Of a DNA stretch of 64,000 nucleotides, positions 54,150 to 63,463 are shown piece after piece. Origin of the DNA: Chitinilyticum aquatile DSM 21506 (GTDB lineage Bacteria; Pseudomonadota; Gammaproteobacteria; Burkholderiales; Chitinibacteraceae); NCBI RefSeq assembly GCF_000430805.1, contig NZ_KE387259.1, forward strand, positions 1-64,000, in the 5' to 3' direction. A program made the position numbers and the translations under genes. Each line of letters starts with the position of its first letter. The stretch's first letter is position 1. The notes beneath the pieces are model-generated. The model made no database searches and was not told the origin of the DNA. It worked only from the letters and a program-made list of their open reading frames with translations.

Positions 54150-54402
54150 CACAGTGGTGATGCCCCAACCGACAACAACCCTACATGGAATACGTCATCC
54201 GGCCGATCACACTGGGGAAGAGAAACTGGCTTTTTGCCGGCAGCGAAGCCTGTGGCCGTCGCGCAGCCACGATCCAGAGCTTGCTTGGCACTGCGAAGCT
54301 GAACAACATAGAGGAACCGAGATAGCTGACAGAAATGCTGAGAAAGTTACCAACTTGGCCGACACCCGGATCTACGAATTGCTGCCACTACGGCGCTAAC
54401 AG
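54150..54402 (+). pseudogene. IS66-family transposase C-terminal relic
   Basis: Across frame breaks the plus strand gives HSGDAPTDNNP, VIRPITLGKRNWLFAGSEAC, GRRAATIQSLLGTAKLNNIE and, after a stop, TEMLRKLPTWP and RIYELLPLRR. This is the conserved end of IS66 transposases (NNxAENxIRPxxxGRKNWLF..., ending in ELLPW-like). Only the last ~90 residues remain, with a nonsense codon and a frameshift. The upstream 54030-54150 (SYRASRQAVKLIDGRYGADQ) may be more of the same debris. Confidence 0.7.
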
Positions 54403-54519
54403 CGGCAGCTGCTTTGATATGATCAAATATGGGGCCGGCAAGGCGCTAACTGTTTTAGGAAGGTGACGGCGAACTTTACCAGGGAGTCACGCCCCGGTAG
54501 ACACTTCGATCCAAGTCGA

Positions 54520-55827
54520 TCAAGCAGCTGCACCCACCGGAAACAGAACCACATTTGAAGGCAAGCAATCCGACTCAAGATAATCTGCCCACCATTGCAT
54601 CATCCGAACACGCTCATGTAGAAATTCTGCTTTGTGAATGTAGGCTGCACGCACCGCATTACGCTCTGCATGACCCATTTGCCGCTCAATTGCATCTCGG
54701 TTCCACAATCCAGACTCAACGAGTGCGGAACAGAACAACGCCCGGAAACCGTGTAAGGTCAGATCTTCCTTGGTGTCATACCCCATACACCGAAGTGCAC
54801 TGTTCACGCCCCCCTCACTCAATGGTTTATCTGCTGTGCTGCTAGCAAATACAAACCGGCGATGACCATTAATCCGGCGAAGTTCAGCCAAGACAGCAAG
54901 AGTTTGACGACTTAATGGAACCAGCCGCGTATCTTTCATCTTTTCTGCTCGCTCACTGTGCTTGACACCCTCAACTGCTTGTCGTTCTGGAGGAATAGTC
55001 CACATTGCTGCGTCGACATCAAATTCATCCCAGTGTGCAAAACGGAATTCGGATGATCTAACGCCGGTAAGCAATGCAAACTGCATGCTCAGCCTAGTAA
55101 TAAGCCCCTTATAACATCGAATCTTCTGCACCAACTCGGGTAAACGCTTAAGGGGCAAAGCCGCGTGATTGCTTCGCTGCAATGGTGGAAGAGTTCTTTG
55201 CAAGCCTTCAGCAGGATTATCAGACCTCAACCGCAAGATCCGAGCATGATCAAAAATGGAACGCAGGTATTGGCATACCCGCAAGGTAACATCACGCCCA
55301 TGTGGCAGCACTCGCAGATGAAGAGTGTCCTTCAGTTCGTGGAATGAAATTTCGGTAATCGGACGTTGCGCCAGAGCAGGGAAAAGATGCAACTCCATCC
55401 GCCTGAAAATTTTGTGCGCATGATCAGGAGACCAGGATTTTTCACCGGAAGCAGATCGGCGTGATGAATGCGCCCCATTCAATTTGTGCCAGTCATTAGC
55501 AATCGCTTCGAATGTACTCATAGCCCTGGCTTGAGCCGCACGCTTTTCGTTTCTACGCTCGGATACAGGGTCGATACCCTTGGCGACTAATCGGCGAGCT
55601 TCTTCACGCAAGCGTCTGGCCTCTGCCAGGCCGATCGCTGGATATTCCCCAAGTGCCAGCATCGACTCTTTCCCGTCCAGCTTGCGAAATTTAAGCCGCC
55701 AGTGCTTGCTGCCATTGGGTTTGACTGCGAGGATCAGGCCTCCACCATCAGTTAAGCGATACTCGGCTTCCTGGGGTTTGGCCCGTCGACATTCTGCATC
55801 AGACAAGGGCTTGGTGATCCGTGCCAT
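54520..55827 (-). CDS. int: P4-type tyrosine integrase of the island
   Basis: 435 aa. N-terminal Arm-binding DUF4102 domain (MARITKPLSDAECRRAKPQE, LTDGGGLILAVKPNGSKHWR), core-binding domain (about 95-200) and catalytic domain with LTGVRSSEFRFAHW (Arg), HGFRALFCSAL (His-x-x-Arg), RQMGHAERNAVRAAY (His and nucleophile Tyr). Full length, intact. Starts 177 bp from the 3' end of tRNA-Leu and reads away from it, the usual placement. It should recombine the tRNA 3'-end repeats at 2681 and 56004. Confidence 0.96.
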   Translation of the reverse strand: MARITKPLSDAECRRAKPQEAEYRLTDGGGLILAVKPNGSKHWRLKFRKLDGKESMLALGEYPAIGLAEARRLREEARRLVAKGIDPVSERRNEKRAAQARAMSTFEAIANDWHKLNGAHSSRRSASGEKSWSPDHAHKIFRRMELHLFPALAQRPITEISFHELKDTLHLRVLPHGRDVTLRVCQYLRSIFDHARILRLRSDNPAEGLQRTLPPLQRSNHAALPLKRLPELVQKIRCYKGLITRLSMQFALLTGVRSSEFRFAHWDEFDVDAAMWTIPPERQAVEGVKHSERAEKMKDTRLVPLSRQTLAVLAELRRINGHRRFVFASSTADKPLSEGGVNSALRCMGYDTKEDLTLHGFRALFCSALVESGLWNRDAIERQMGHAERNAVRAAYIHKAEFLHERVRMMQWWADYLESDCLPSNVVLFPVGAAA

Positions 55828-55932
55828 CTTGGCTCCTGAATAAGGGTACGAGGCTAATCTGTACCCTTATTTATACCCTTATTTTCGCGAGACTTGGGGC
55901 GATCTACTGCAACTCCGTGAGACAACAAGGCG

Positions 55933-55971
55933 AAAAAAAAGCCCGCAAATCAATGATTTTGCGGGCTTTTT
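55933..55971. terminator. Bidirectional terminator beside tRNA-Leu
   Basis: AAAAAAAAGCCCGCAAA-tcaatga-TTTTGCGGGCTTTTT. Perfect stem with A and T tracts on both sides; terminates the tRNA-Leu transcript on the minus strand. It resembles the hairpin at 2612-2648 beyond the left att copy. Confidence 0.85.
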
Positions 55972-56003
55972 GATACTCTCAGACACATGCTGAGATTTAC
56001 ATA

Positions 56004-56026
56004 TGGTGCCGTCAGTGAGACTCGAA
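56004..56026. repeat. Right attachment repeat (tRNA-Leu 3' end)
   Basis: Last 23 nt of tRNA-Leu, duplicated with one deletion at 2681-2702. Integration keeps the tRNA functional at this end. Confidence 0.85.
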
Positions 56027-56089
56027 CTCACACAGCCGAAGGCCACTACCCCCTCAAGATAGCGTGTCTACCAATTTCACCATGACGGC
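56004..56089 (-). tRNA. tRNA-Leu(GAG)
   Basis: 86 nt with encoded CCA. Acceptor GCCGTCA/TGACGGC, anticodon arm CTATC-TTGAGGG-GGTAG with anticodon GAG, a long variable arm as expected for Leu and TTCGAGT T-loop. Its 3' 23 nt are the island's integration site. Confidence 0.96.
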
Positions 56090-56174
56090 GGCATCCAGTT
56101 ACTTGGCTGTGCCAAGCAGAGAGGCCGCGACTATAACGGTTTGTTATTTTCCTGTCCAGCCCTTGCGTGCAAAT

Positions 56175-57137
56175 TTATGCGTTTTCCTGCCATTTTTTGC
56201 CCTGCCAGCTATCACGCTTCACCAGTGTCTCGGTCAAGAGTGGCGCCAGCTGGGACAGGCGCACCGACCAGTCGGGCGCCAGGCGCAAGGCTGGCGGCAC
56301 TTCACTGCCGACACGCTGGATGGCGATATCGGGACGCAGGAGCTCAAGAAAGTCGGCCAGCAACTCCAGATATTCGTGCCCACCCAGCAGCGGAATGCTG
56401 CCGGGCGCCTTGCGCCACTCATTGGCCAGCTGGGTGCCCTTCACGATCTGCAACTGGTGCAGCTTGAGGGAATTCAGTGGCAGTGCGGAGAGCCTGGCGG
56501 CGCCGGCCAGCATCTCGTCGCGGCTTTCGCCGGGCAGGCCGAAAATGAGATGGCCGCTCACCGTCAGGCCGCGCGCGGCCGCTCGCCGGATGGCATCCGT
56601 GGTACAGGCAAAGTCATGGCCGCGATTCACGCGCGCCAGTGCAGCATCCGTGGTGGATTCGATGCCGAACTCGAGTTCGATGATGTATTCCTGCGCGAGT
56701 TCGGCCAGATAATCGAGCAGCTCGTCCGGCACGCAGTCAGGCCGGGTGCCGATGACCAGTCCACTGATGTCGGGATGCACCAGCGCCTGCCGGTAGGCGG
56801 CCTTCAATTGCTCGATTTCACCGTAGGTATTGCTGTAGGCCTGGAAATACGCCAGCCAGCGCTGCGTTTCCGGATAACGGCGCTTGAGAAAACCCATACC
56901 TGTATTGATCTGCAGCTCAATATCATTGCCGGTCTCACGCAGATACCCAGGAATGAAGCCCTGGTTATTGCAGAAGCTGCAACCGCCACGCCCCTTGCTG
57001 CCATCCCGATTCGGGCAGGTGAAGCCGGCGGCGACCGAAATTTTCTGCACGCGACCACCATGACGGGCACGGATCAGATCATGCCAGGACAGATAACGGC
57101 GGGCGGCAAGGGCTTCGGGCAGGGAAGTGCTGGACAT
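56175..57137 (-). CDS. TIGR01212-family (YhcC-like) radical SAM protein
   Basis: 320 aa. The cluster motif of this family is present as FTCPNRDGSKGRGGCSFC (residues about 39-56, CX..CXXC variant), with HGGRVQKISV before it and IELEFGIESTTDAALARVNRGH, TVSGHLIFGLPGESRDEML and LHQLQIVKGTQLANEW after. YhcC-type proteins are conserved in proteobacteria; the substrate is not established. Backbone gene flanking the island. Cytosolic. Confidence 0.9.
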   Translation of the reverse strand: MSSTSLPEALAARRYLSWHDLIRARHGGRVQKISVAAGFTCPNRDGSKGRGGCSFCNNQGFIPGYLRETGNDIELQINTGMGFLKRRYPETQRWLAYFQAYSNTYGEIEQLKAAYRQALVHPDISGLVIGTRPDCVPDELLDYLAELAQEYIIELEFGIESTTDAALARVNRGHDFACTTDAIRRAAARGLTVSGHLIFGLPGESRDEMLAGAARLSALPLNSLKLHQLQIVKGTQLANEWRKAPGSIPLLGGHEYLELLADFLELLRPDIAIQRVGSEVPPALRLAPDWSVRLSQLAPLLTETLVKRDSWQGKKWQENA

Positions 57138-57381
57138 GATGATTGGCAGGCTGAATGGAATCGCCTCATGCTAAGCGGAACATGCATGCAACACTCTGCG
57201 CCACATCAGACAACCCGGAGACTTGACCGGGATTAACATGTCCGTCACGCCGTGCGCCTATGCTGCTGCACCGAATTGTGCCGCCGGGATGATCTGCAAC
57301 TGAGTAATGGCTTCCCCGCGAATCCAGTGCCATGCTGTAAAGTAGCCCTGTACCGTATCCATTCAATACCGGAGAACACCG

Positions 57382-57882
57382 ATGTCCCCCACTACCCTTT
57401 ATCAGATTACCGCCCGCGCCAGCGCCCGCCTGCCCGAAAGCCTGCGCAACAGCGACAACATCCGCCAGGCACTCAGCCAGGTGAACGAGCGCTTCCCCAA
57501 CGGCTTGCAACTCGATGCAGCCGATCTGGCTGTTCTGACCGAAGCATCGCGCTCGCTCTCGCGCCGCATCATGCCGGGCAGCACGGTCGATGTATCCCTG
57601 CAATTCCCGGTGCTGTGCGACATTTCCAGCGAATTGTTCCGCATGGTCCGCAGCATCCGTCAGGACATCAAGGACATCATCAGCGACCACGAAAGCGAAC
57701 TGCGCGATGATTGCGTTGGCGCACTGGAATATGTCAGCGAATTCCGCACCGGCATGGCACCAGCACTGGCTCGCTCGATCATGCTGCGCAACTTTGCCAA
57801 CCTCGTGGATTCGGTACTGCTGGCGCAGATCCGTTTCTCCACCGAAAACATGGAAATCGAGCTGCACATCAAGGAAATCTGA
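57382..57882 (+). CDS. Conserved hypothetical 166-aa protein
   Basis: Good start (GGAG upstream). Helical, with segments LSQVNERFPNGLQLDAADLA, SRSLSRRIMPGSTVDVSLQF and SELFRMVRSIRQDIKDIISD. No signal peptide, membrane helix or motif. Single gene bounded by a clear terminator at 57903. The 244 bp upstream hold no further gene that I can see. Confidence 0.7.
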   Translation: MSPTTLYQITARASARLPESLRNSDNIRQALSQVNERFPNGLQLDAADLAVLTEASRSLSRRIMPGSTVDVSLQFPVLCDISSELFRMVRSIRQDIKDIISDHESELRDDCVGALEYVSEFRTGMAPALARSIMLRNFANLVDSVLLAQIRFSTENMEIELHIKEI

Positions 57883-57902
57883 TCATCACAGCGATGTGAA
57901 GA

Positions 57903-57938
57903 CAGCAAAAAGGACGCCCACAGGCGTCCTTTTTGCTG
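57903..57938. terminator. Bidirectional terminator between convergent genes
   Basis: CAGCAAAAAGGACGCC-CACA-GGCGTCCTTTTTGCTG, perfect stem with A and T tracts. Serves the 166-aa gene on the plus strand and uraA on the minus strand. Confidence 0.92.
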
Positions 57939-57953
57939 TGCGGCACACGGAAC

Positions 57954-59195
57954 TCAGATGTCCTGCCCCTCGACAATACCGTCGTGATGGCGGTCAGCCG
58001 GCAGCACCAGATTCAGGATGATGGCCAGCAGGCTGACGAGGCCGACTCCGGCAAGGTTGAAATTCTGGATCTGCAGCATCAATCCGCCGATCCCGCAGGT
58101 CAGCACCACCGACACGATCACCAGATTGCGCGGCGCCATCAGGTCCACCTTGGCATCGATCAGCGTTTTCAGGCCGATGGAGGCAATGGTGCCGAACAGC
58201 AGCACCATGATGCCGCCCATGACCGGCATCGGAATCGACGCCAGCACGGCGTTGAATTTGCCGAAGAAGGCCAGCACGATGGCGAGCCCGGCCGCCCAGG
58301 TCATGATCACCGGGTTGAAGTTGCGCGTAATCATCAGCGCACCGGTCACTTCCGCATAGGTCGTGATCGGAGGGCCGCCGATCAGGCCGGCAAAGCACAC
58401 GCCCATGCCGTCACCGGTCAGGGTGCGGTGCAGGCCGGGGCTGGCGGTATAATCCTGGCCGGACACCTTGCCGACGGCCATCACGCCGCCGATATGCTCG
58501 ATGCAAGGCGCAATCGCCACTGGCAGCATGAAGAGCGCGGCATACCAGTTGACTTCAGGACTGGTGAAATGCGGCAGTGCGAACCAAGGCGCATTGGCAA
58601 TGCCGCTGAAATCGACCACGCCAAGGAAGATCGCTGCGATATAGCCGACCACGACCCCCGAAAGAATCGGCACCAGCCGCAGCATACCGCCGGCAAACAC
58701 GGATACGATGATGGTTGTTGCCAGCGAAATCGCCGCCAGCGTCAGCGAGACACCGTAGGGAACCAGCTGCTTGCCGCCCCCCTGCCCCATGGCCATGCCC
58801 GATGCGGCAACGGCAACCGAAAGACCGATCACCATGATCACCGGGCCGATCACCACCGGCGGCAGCAGCCGGTTGATCAGCGCCATGCCACGCCAGCGCA
58901 CAATGGCAGCGATCACGAAGTAGGTAAAACCGGCCGCAAACAGGCCGAATTGCGTAGCCGCCAGGCCCCAGGTCTGCACCGAAAAGATGATCGGCCCGAT
59001 AAAGGCAAACGACGAGCCGAGGAAAATCGGCACCTTGCGCCCGGTCACCAGCTGGAACATCAGGGTGCCGACGCCGGCCCCCAGCAAAGCCATGGCCGGG
59101 TTCAGCCCGGTCAAGAGCGGCACCAGCACCAGCGCCCCGAAAGCCACAAACAGGATTTGCGCGCCGGAGATGGACTGCCTCAGAAAATGGAACAT
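57954..59195 (-). CDS. uraA: Uracil permease (NCS2 family)
   Basis: 413 aa from the ATG at 59195, five bases after GGGGGAG; the GTG at 59201 is too close to that site. About 14 membrane helices. NCS2 motifs: GSSFAFIGPI, LPPVVIGPVIMVIGL, the substrate-binding LPVAIAPCIEHIGG (Glu), GGPPITTYAEVTGAL and FNAVLASIPMPVMGGIMVLLFG. Proton-coupled uracil uptake across the inner membrane. Upstream of upp on the same strand is reversed order: upp (59357-59983) precedes it, so upp-uraA form the usual pair, with a hairpin between. Confidence 0.93.
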   Translation of the reverse strand: MFHFLRQSISGAQILFVAFGALVLVPLLTGLNPAMALLGAGVGTLMFQLVTGRKVPIFLGSSFAFIGPIIFSVQTWGLAATQFGLFAAGFTYFVIAAIVRWRGMALINRLLPPVVIGPVIMVIGLSVAVAASGMAMGQGGGKQLVPYGVSLTLAAISLATTIIVSVFAGGMLRLVPILSGVVVGYIAAIFLGVVDFSGIANAPWFALPHFTSPEVNWYAALFMLPVAIAPCIEHIGGVMAVGKVSGQDYTASPGLHRTLTGDGMGVCFAGLIGGPPITTYAEVTGALMITRNFNPVIMTWAAGLAIVLAFFGKFNAVLASIPMPVMGGIMVLLFGTIASIGLKTLIDAKVDLMAPRNLVIVSVVLTCGIGGLMLQIQNFNLAGVGLVSLLAIILNLVLPADRHHDGIVEGQDI

Positions 59196-59323
59196 CTGCA
59201 CTCCCCCTTCATACCACGAACATTGATCAATACATAACCATGTATGTCGCCATAATTATTGATTTTGAATGGCTACATACACATACCCATCCACATCACA
59301 AGATACTGCGTGACATGCACACC

Positions 59324-59350
59324 AAAAAACGGGGAGCCTGCAGCTCCCCG
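59324..59350 (-). terminator. Hairpin between upp and uraA
   Basis: CGGGGAGCTGCAGGCTCCCCG followed by TTTTTT on the minus strand, six bases after the upp stop. It would end or attenuate upp transcription before uraA. Confidence 0.8.
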
Positions 59351-59356
59351 TCCGGT

Positions 59357-59983
59357 TTACTTGGTACCGAAAATCTTGTCACCCGCGTCGCCAAGACCCG
59401 GAATGATGTAACCGTGCTCGTTCAGGTGCGAATCCAGCGAGGCCGCGACAATTTCCACGTCCGGGTGTTTTTCGTTCACCAGCTTCACGCCTTCGGGCGC
59501 AGCTACCATCACGATGGCCTTGATCTGCGTGCAACCCTTGCGCTTGAGCATGTCAATCGTGGCGACGAGCGAGCCACCGGTTGCCAGCATCGGGTCAATG
59601 ATCAGCGCAAGGCGGTCATCGAGCGAGCCGACCAGCTTTTCAAAATAGGGCTCGGGCTGCAGCGTTTCTTCATTGCGCGCGAGGCCAACCACGCTGATTT
59701 TCGCGGACGGCACCAGATCCAGTACACCATTGAGCATGCCGATGCCGGCGCGCAGAATAGGTACCACGGTCAGTTTCTTGCCCTTTACTTTCTGCACGTC
59801 CACCGGGCCGCACCAGCCGTCAATCGTCACCGGTGCCAGCGGCAGGTCACGGGTTGCCTCATAGGCCAGAAGACGGGCCAGCTCTTCGGTAAGCAGGCGG
59901 AACTTGTTGGTGCTGACATCGGCTTCGCGCAGCAGCGCCAGTTTGTGCTGCACCAGCGGGTGGTTCACGACGGTGATTTTCAT
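59357..59983 (-). CDS. upp: Uracil phosphoribosyltransferase
   Basis: 208 aa, normal length. Converts uracil and PRPP to UMP in pyrimidine salvage. Motifs: [29 protein letters not shown], the PRPP-binding [19 protein letters not shown] and the C-terminal [18 protein letters not shown]. Intact and cytosolic. Followed by a terminator hairpin and then uraA, which imports its substrate. Confidence 0.97.
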   Translation of the reverse strand: MKITVVNHPLVQHKLALLREADVSTNKFRLLTEELARLLAYEATRDLPLAPVTIDGWCGPVDVQKVKGKKLTVVPILRAGIGMLNGVLDLVPSAKISVVGLARNEETLQPEPYFEKLVGSLDDRLALIIDPMLATGGSLVATIDMLKRKGCTQIKAIVMVAAPEGVKLVNEKHPDVEIVAASLDSHLNEHGYIIPGLGDAGDKIFGTK

Positions 59984-60130
59984 GGCAGACCTCGATAGAT
60001 AAACCCCTCTATTGTAGGCCGACCAGCCAAGTTCGCCATTGGCGAAACCGCTACAGGAACATCTGCCATGACAGGCTGCGTCATTTCCGGCGAGGCGGAC
60101 CAGCCCCACTCCGCAAGGCGGCGGCATGGA

Positions 60131-60158
60131 AATGGCCGGCCCAACACGGCCGGCCATT
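60131..60158. terminator. Possible terminator hairpin after the disulfide reductase gene
   Basis: AATGGCCGGC-ccaacacg-GCCGGCCATT, a perfect 10-bp stem 55 bp beyond the stop of the gene at 60213-61868, but without a convincing T tract. Confidence 0.5.
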
Positions 60159-60212
60159 ATTTGCAGCACTGGCACCGGAGTACGGTGGCACCTCCGTGCG
60201 CTCACGCCCGAT

Positions 60213-61868
60213 TTATTGCACCTGCTGCCACATGCTCCAGGTCTTGTAGCCGCCATTGAGGCTGCGTACCTGATAGCCCTGCTGCGCAAGGAAGCGCTGC
60301 GCAATGTAGCCGCGCAGACCAACCTGGCAATACACCAGCAGTGGCCGGTCTTTCGACAGTTGCGGCAAAAGGCCGCGCAGCCCGGACAGCGGCAGATTGC
60401 GCGCACCGGGCAGCGTGCCGGCAGCGATTTCCTCCGGCTCGCGTACGTCGATGATTTGCGTGCCATCCGCGATGGCCTGTGCAACGTCTTCGGCCTGGAG
60501 CACGGCCAGCAGGCCGTCCTGCAGGTTCTGTGCTGCCATGCCGGCGAGATTGACCACATCTTTCGCCGAACCATAGGGTGGCGCATAGGACAACTCCATC
60601 TCCGCCAGGTCATCCACCGTCATCCCGGCCTGAAGTGCCACCGCCAGCACATCGATGCGCTTGTCGATCCCCTTTTCACCCACGGCCTGCGCGCCAAGCA
60701 GCTTGCCGGTGTCGGGCGCAAACAGAATCTTCAGGCTGATCGGCGTGGCACCGGGGTAGTAACCGGCATGGTCACCGGCATGCAGGTAGAGTTTGCGATA
60801 CGCGATACCCGCCGCGCGCAGGGCGCGCTCGTTCAGGCCGGTACTGGCCGCAGTCAGCTCGAACACCTTGCAGATGGCGGTGCCCTGGCTGCCACGGTAA
60901 CGGCTCTCGCGCCCAAAAATCACGTCAGCGGCAATGCGCCCCTGCCGGTTGGCCGGGCCGGCCAGTGGCAGCAACACCGGCTTGCCAGCGATCACATGCT
61001 GCACCTCAACAGCATCCCCAACTGCGTATATGTCTGCAGCCGATGTGCGCTGCTGGCTGTCAACCAATATCCCGCCAGTCACCCCCAGCTCAAGGCCGGC
61101 ATCGGCAGCCAGCGCCGTTTCCGGGCGCACACCGATGGCGAGCACAACCAGATCGGCGGCAATCGCTTTGCCCGAGGCCAGCTGCAAGTGCAACTGCTCG
61201 CCAGCGTCGATGCGGGTCAGCGCTTCGTCCAGATGCAGCTGCACGCCATGGGCGCGCAGCGTGGCGGCAAGCGGCGCGGTCATCTCAATGTCCAGTGGCG
61301 ACAGCACCTGCGGTGCCCGCTCGATCAGGTGAACAGCGACGCCGCGATGGCGCAGCGCCTCGACCGTTTCCAACCCGATGAAGCCGCCACCGATCACGCT
61401 GACGGTTTTGATTTCCGGCGTCATCGCCGCCATCAGGCGGTCGAGGTCAGGCACATTCCGCAAGGTAAACACGCGGGGATCATCCAGCCCGGGCAAGGGC
61501 GGGCGGATCGGCGCCGCGCCGGGAGCGAGAATCAGCGCATCGTAGCTTTCCTCATAGGTCTCACCGGTCACACGGTTCAGCACGCTCACGGTCTTGCGCT
61601 CGCGATGGATGGCCAGCACCTCGCTGCTGACACGCACATCCAGACCGAAACGCGCGCTCAGGCTTTCCGGCGTATGCAGCAGCAGCGATTCGCGCTCGGC
61701 AATTTCGCCACCAAGATGGTAAGGCAGGCCACAGTTGGCAAACGATACATACGGGCCGCGCTCGAAGACGATAATCTCAGTCGCCTCATTCAGCCGGCGC
61801 GCCCGCGCGGCTGCCGAAGCACCACCAGCGACACCACCAACAATAAGCAGCTTTCTGATTGTTGCCAT
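60213..61868 (-). CDS. CoA-disulfide reductase-like flavoprotein with rhodanese domain
   Basis: 551 aa from the ATG at 61868 (GAGAGGGG upstream). FAD-binding [15 protein letters not shown] at the N-terminus, redox Cys in [16 protein letters not shown](P)H-binding [19 protein letters not shown] and the FAD motif [12 protein letters not shown]-terminal rhodanese domain (about 460-551) carries IIDVREPEE and active Cys in [12 protein letters not shown]. This CoADR-rhodanese fusion reduces CoA or glutathione persulfides and disulfides and handles sulfane sulfur. Single gene, divergent from the HU-like gene. Confidence 0.93.
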   Translation of the reverse strand: MATIRKLLIVGGVAGGASAAARARRLNEATEIIVFERGPYVSFANCGLPYHLGGEIAERESLLLHTPESLSARFGLDVRVSSEVLAIHRERKTVSVLNRVTGETYEESYDALILAPGAAPIRPPLPGLDDPRVFTLRNVPDLDRLMAAMTPEIKTVSVIGGGFIGLETVEALRHRGVAVHLIERAPQVLSPLDIEMTAPLAATLRAHGVQLHLDEALTRIDAGEQLHLQLASGKAIAADLVVLAIGVRPETALAADAGLELGVTGGILVDSQQRTSAADIYAVGDAVEVQHVIAGKPVLLPLAGPANRQGRIAADVIFGRESRYRGSQGTAICKVFELTAASTGLNERALRAAGIAYRKLYLHAGDHAGYYPGATPISLKILFAPDTGKLLGAQAVGEKGIDKRIDVLAVALQAGMTVDDLAEMELSYAPPYGSAKDVVNLAGMAAQNLQDGLLAVLQAEDVAQAIADGTQIIDVREPEEIAAGTLPGARNLPLSGLRGLLPQLSKDRPLLVYCQVGLRGYIAQRFLAQQGYQVRSLNGGYKTWSMWQQVQ

Positions 61869-61994
61869 GGCCCAACCCCTCTCTTCCGATAGTTTATTAA
61901 ACAAATAATATTATATATTTTTGTATTTTGTAAAGCGTGAAGAATTGACAAGGCGCACTCGAGAGCGCAGATTGCGCAAAAAAGGTAGCCAACG

Positions 61995-62294
61995 ATGAAC
62001 AAACGAGAACTGATTGAAGCCGTACGCCTGCTGGCCGCTCTGGATCAGCCCGACCTTGACCGCAAGACGGTCGCACTCGTGCTCGACGCCTTTTCCGCCG
62101 TCGGTGTCGCCACCCTCAAGGGCGGCGGCAGCCTGCCACTGCCGGGCCTTGGCAAACTGGCCATCCAGCATCGTGCCGCCCGCATGGGACGCAACCCGCG
62201 CACCGGCGAGCCGGTAGCCATTGCCGCCAAGCGCACGCTGAAATACACCCCACTGAAAACACTCAAGGACGAGCTGGCCAGCCAGCAAGGGTGA
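61995..62294 (+). CDS. HU/IHF-family DNA-binding protein
   Basis: 99 aa with AAGGTAG before the start. N-terminal helices (MNKRELIEAVRLLAALDQPD) and the beta-arm signature GLGKLAIQHRAARMGRNPRT and AAKRTLKYTPLKTLKDEL identify an HU-type histone-like protein. Somewhat divergent from the housekeeping HU (extra residues in the first helix pair), so it may be a secondary family member. Monocistronic. Confidence 0.88.
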   Translation: MNKRELIEAVRLLAALDQPDLDRKTVALVLDAFSAVGVATLKGGGSLPLPGLGKLAIQHRAARMGRNPRTGEPVAIAAKRTLKYTPLKTLKDELASQQG

Positions 62295-62399
62295 CGACAC
62301 GCAACAGCAGCAACAGCATTTCGTGATGTTGCTGCGCATGCCGGCCCGCCTTTTGCTAAAATCGCGCATCCCTGATTCCATCCGTACCGGAACTTGCCC

Positions 62400-63452
62400 A
62401 TGCCGCGACTGCGTTCACTGTTCGTCTCTCTCGCCCTGCTAGCCTCAGCCCATGTACTGGCCGGTGACGCGGAGGACATACAGCAGCTGCTGAAAGCCAG
62501 GCAGTATCCGCAAGCGCTGGAGCGCGCCGACAAGGCGCTGGCTGGCTCGCCGAAAGATGTGCAGCTGCGCTTTCTGCGCGGCCTCGCGCTGACTGAAACC
62601 GGGCGCACCGACGAGGCCATCAAGGCATTCACCCAGATTGCCGAGGAAAACCCGGGCCTGCCCGAGCCGTACAACAATCTGGCCGTGCTCTACGCCCAGC
62701 AGAACCAGTACGACAAGGCCCGTGCCGCCCTGCAGATGGCCATACAGACCAACCCGAGCTATGCAATTGCCCATGAAAATCTGGGTGATCTTTATGCCCG
62801 TCTTGCCTCCCAGTCGTATGACAAGGCCCTGCAACTGGAATCCGGCAACGCCAAAATCCAGACCAAACTGACGCTGGTTCACGAACTCTTCAGCCGCAAT
62901 CCGCAAATGGCGCCGCGTGGCGGCAGCCCGACCCGGATCGCTGCAGCTGCCATTACGCCGAGACCGACACTGCCTGCCACGCCCGTTCCGACCAGGGCCG
63001 CCACACCGCTGCCTACGCCCACCAAGGCACCGTCGGCCACACCGGCACCGACCGCAACGCCGACAGCCAAGCCGACCGAAGCCCCCAAGCAGGCCGACAC
63101 AGGCAAGCCAGCGGATCGCCAGCGCGTACTCAACAGCATCGACCGCTGGGCTGCAGCGTGGTCGAAGCAGAATGCCGATGCGTATCTGGCCAGCTACAGC
63201 AAGAATTTCCGCACACCCAAAGGCCAGAAATATGCGGAATGGGCCAGCGAACGCCGTGACCGCGTCACCGCACCGAAACGCATCGAAGTCGGGATCAGCA
63301 ATCCGGAAGTCGAATTCATCGATGGCAATACCGTGAAGGTCAAGCTGCGCCAGAGCTACAAATCGGACCGTCTGAGCTCCACCACCGGCAAGGTGCTGAT
63401 CATGGAACGCAGCGGCGATGGCTGGCTGATTGTTGAAGAACGCGCCGGCTAA
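62400..63452 (+). CDS. Secreted TPR protein with NTF2-like C-terminal domain
   Basis: 350 aa. Signal peptide (LFVSLALLASAHVLAGD), TPR repeats (about 25-165: ALERADKALAGSPKDVQLRF, EEAIKAF-like, AYNNLAVLYAQQNQYDKARA), a Pro/Thr/Ala-rich spacer of about 60 residues (TPTKAPSATPAPTATPTAKP) and a SnoaL/NTF2-like domain (RVLNSIDRWAAAWSKQNADA...WLIVEE). ATG at 62400 chosen; a TTG two codons earlier is possible. It precedes an L,D-transpeptidase gene by 11 bp, a pairing that suggests a role in cell wall crosslinking. Periplasmic. Confidence 0.85.
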   Translation: MPRLRSLFVSLALLASAHVLAGDAEDIQQLLKARQYPQALERADKALAGSPKDVQLRFLRGLALTETGRTDEAIKAFTQIAEENPGLPEPYNNLAVLYAQQNQYDKARAALQMAIQTNPSYAIAHENLGDLYARLASQSYDKALQLESGNAKIQTKLTLVHELFSRNPQMAPRGGSPTRIAAAAITPRPTLPATPVPTRAATPLPTPTKAPSATPAPTATPTAKPTEAPKQADTGKPADRQRVLNSIDRWAAAWSKQNADAYLASYSKNFRTPKGQKYAEWASERRDRVTAPKRIEVGISNPEVEFIDGNTVKVKLRQSYKSDRLSSTTGKVLIMERSGDGWLIVEERAG

Positions 63453-63463
63453 GGATATTCACG

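Larger units (their letters stand above)
2681..56026. mobile_element. Integrative genomic island in tRNA-Leu(GAG), about 53 kb
   Basis: The region is bounded by direct repeats of the tRNA-Leu 3' end (2681-2702 and 56004-56026), with a P4-type tyrosine integrase (54520-55827) next to the intact tRNA. IS elements and relics cluster just inside both borders. Everything between is accessory in nature: signalling kinase and phosphatase, caspase-like proteins, FGE-domain proteins, an SEDS/PBP pair and an FtsK-like ATPase. Backbone housekeeping genes resume on both sides. No conjugation genes are visible, so the island would need help to transfer. Confidence 0.85.

Noticed and set aside
2700-54500. 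DGR reverse transcriptase and adenine-rich template repeat
   Set aside because: I looked through the open frames and for GTTGTT/AACAAC-rich stretches matching the variable regions and found none. Absence by eye is not proof; a search of the whole genome is needed.
56141-63336. Long open frames opposite upp, uraA and the disulfide reductase gene
   Set aside because: They are shadows of strong genes on the other strand, with low-complexity translations and no ribosome sites.
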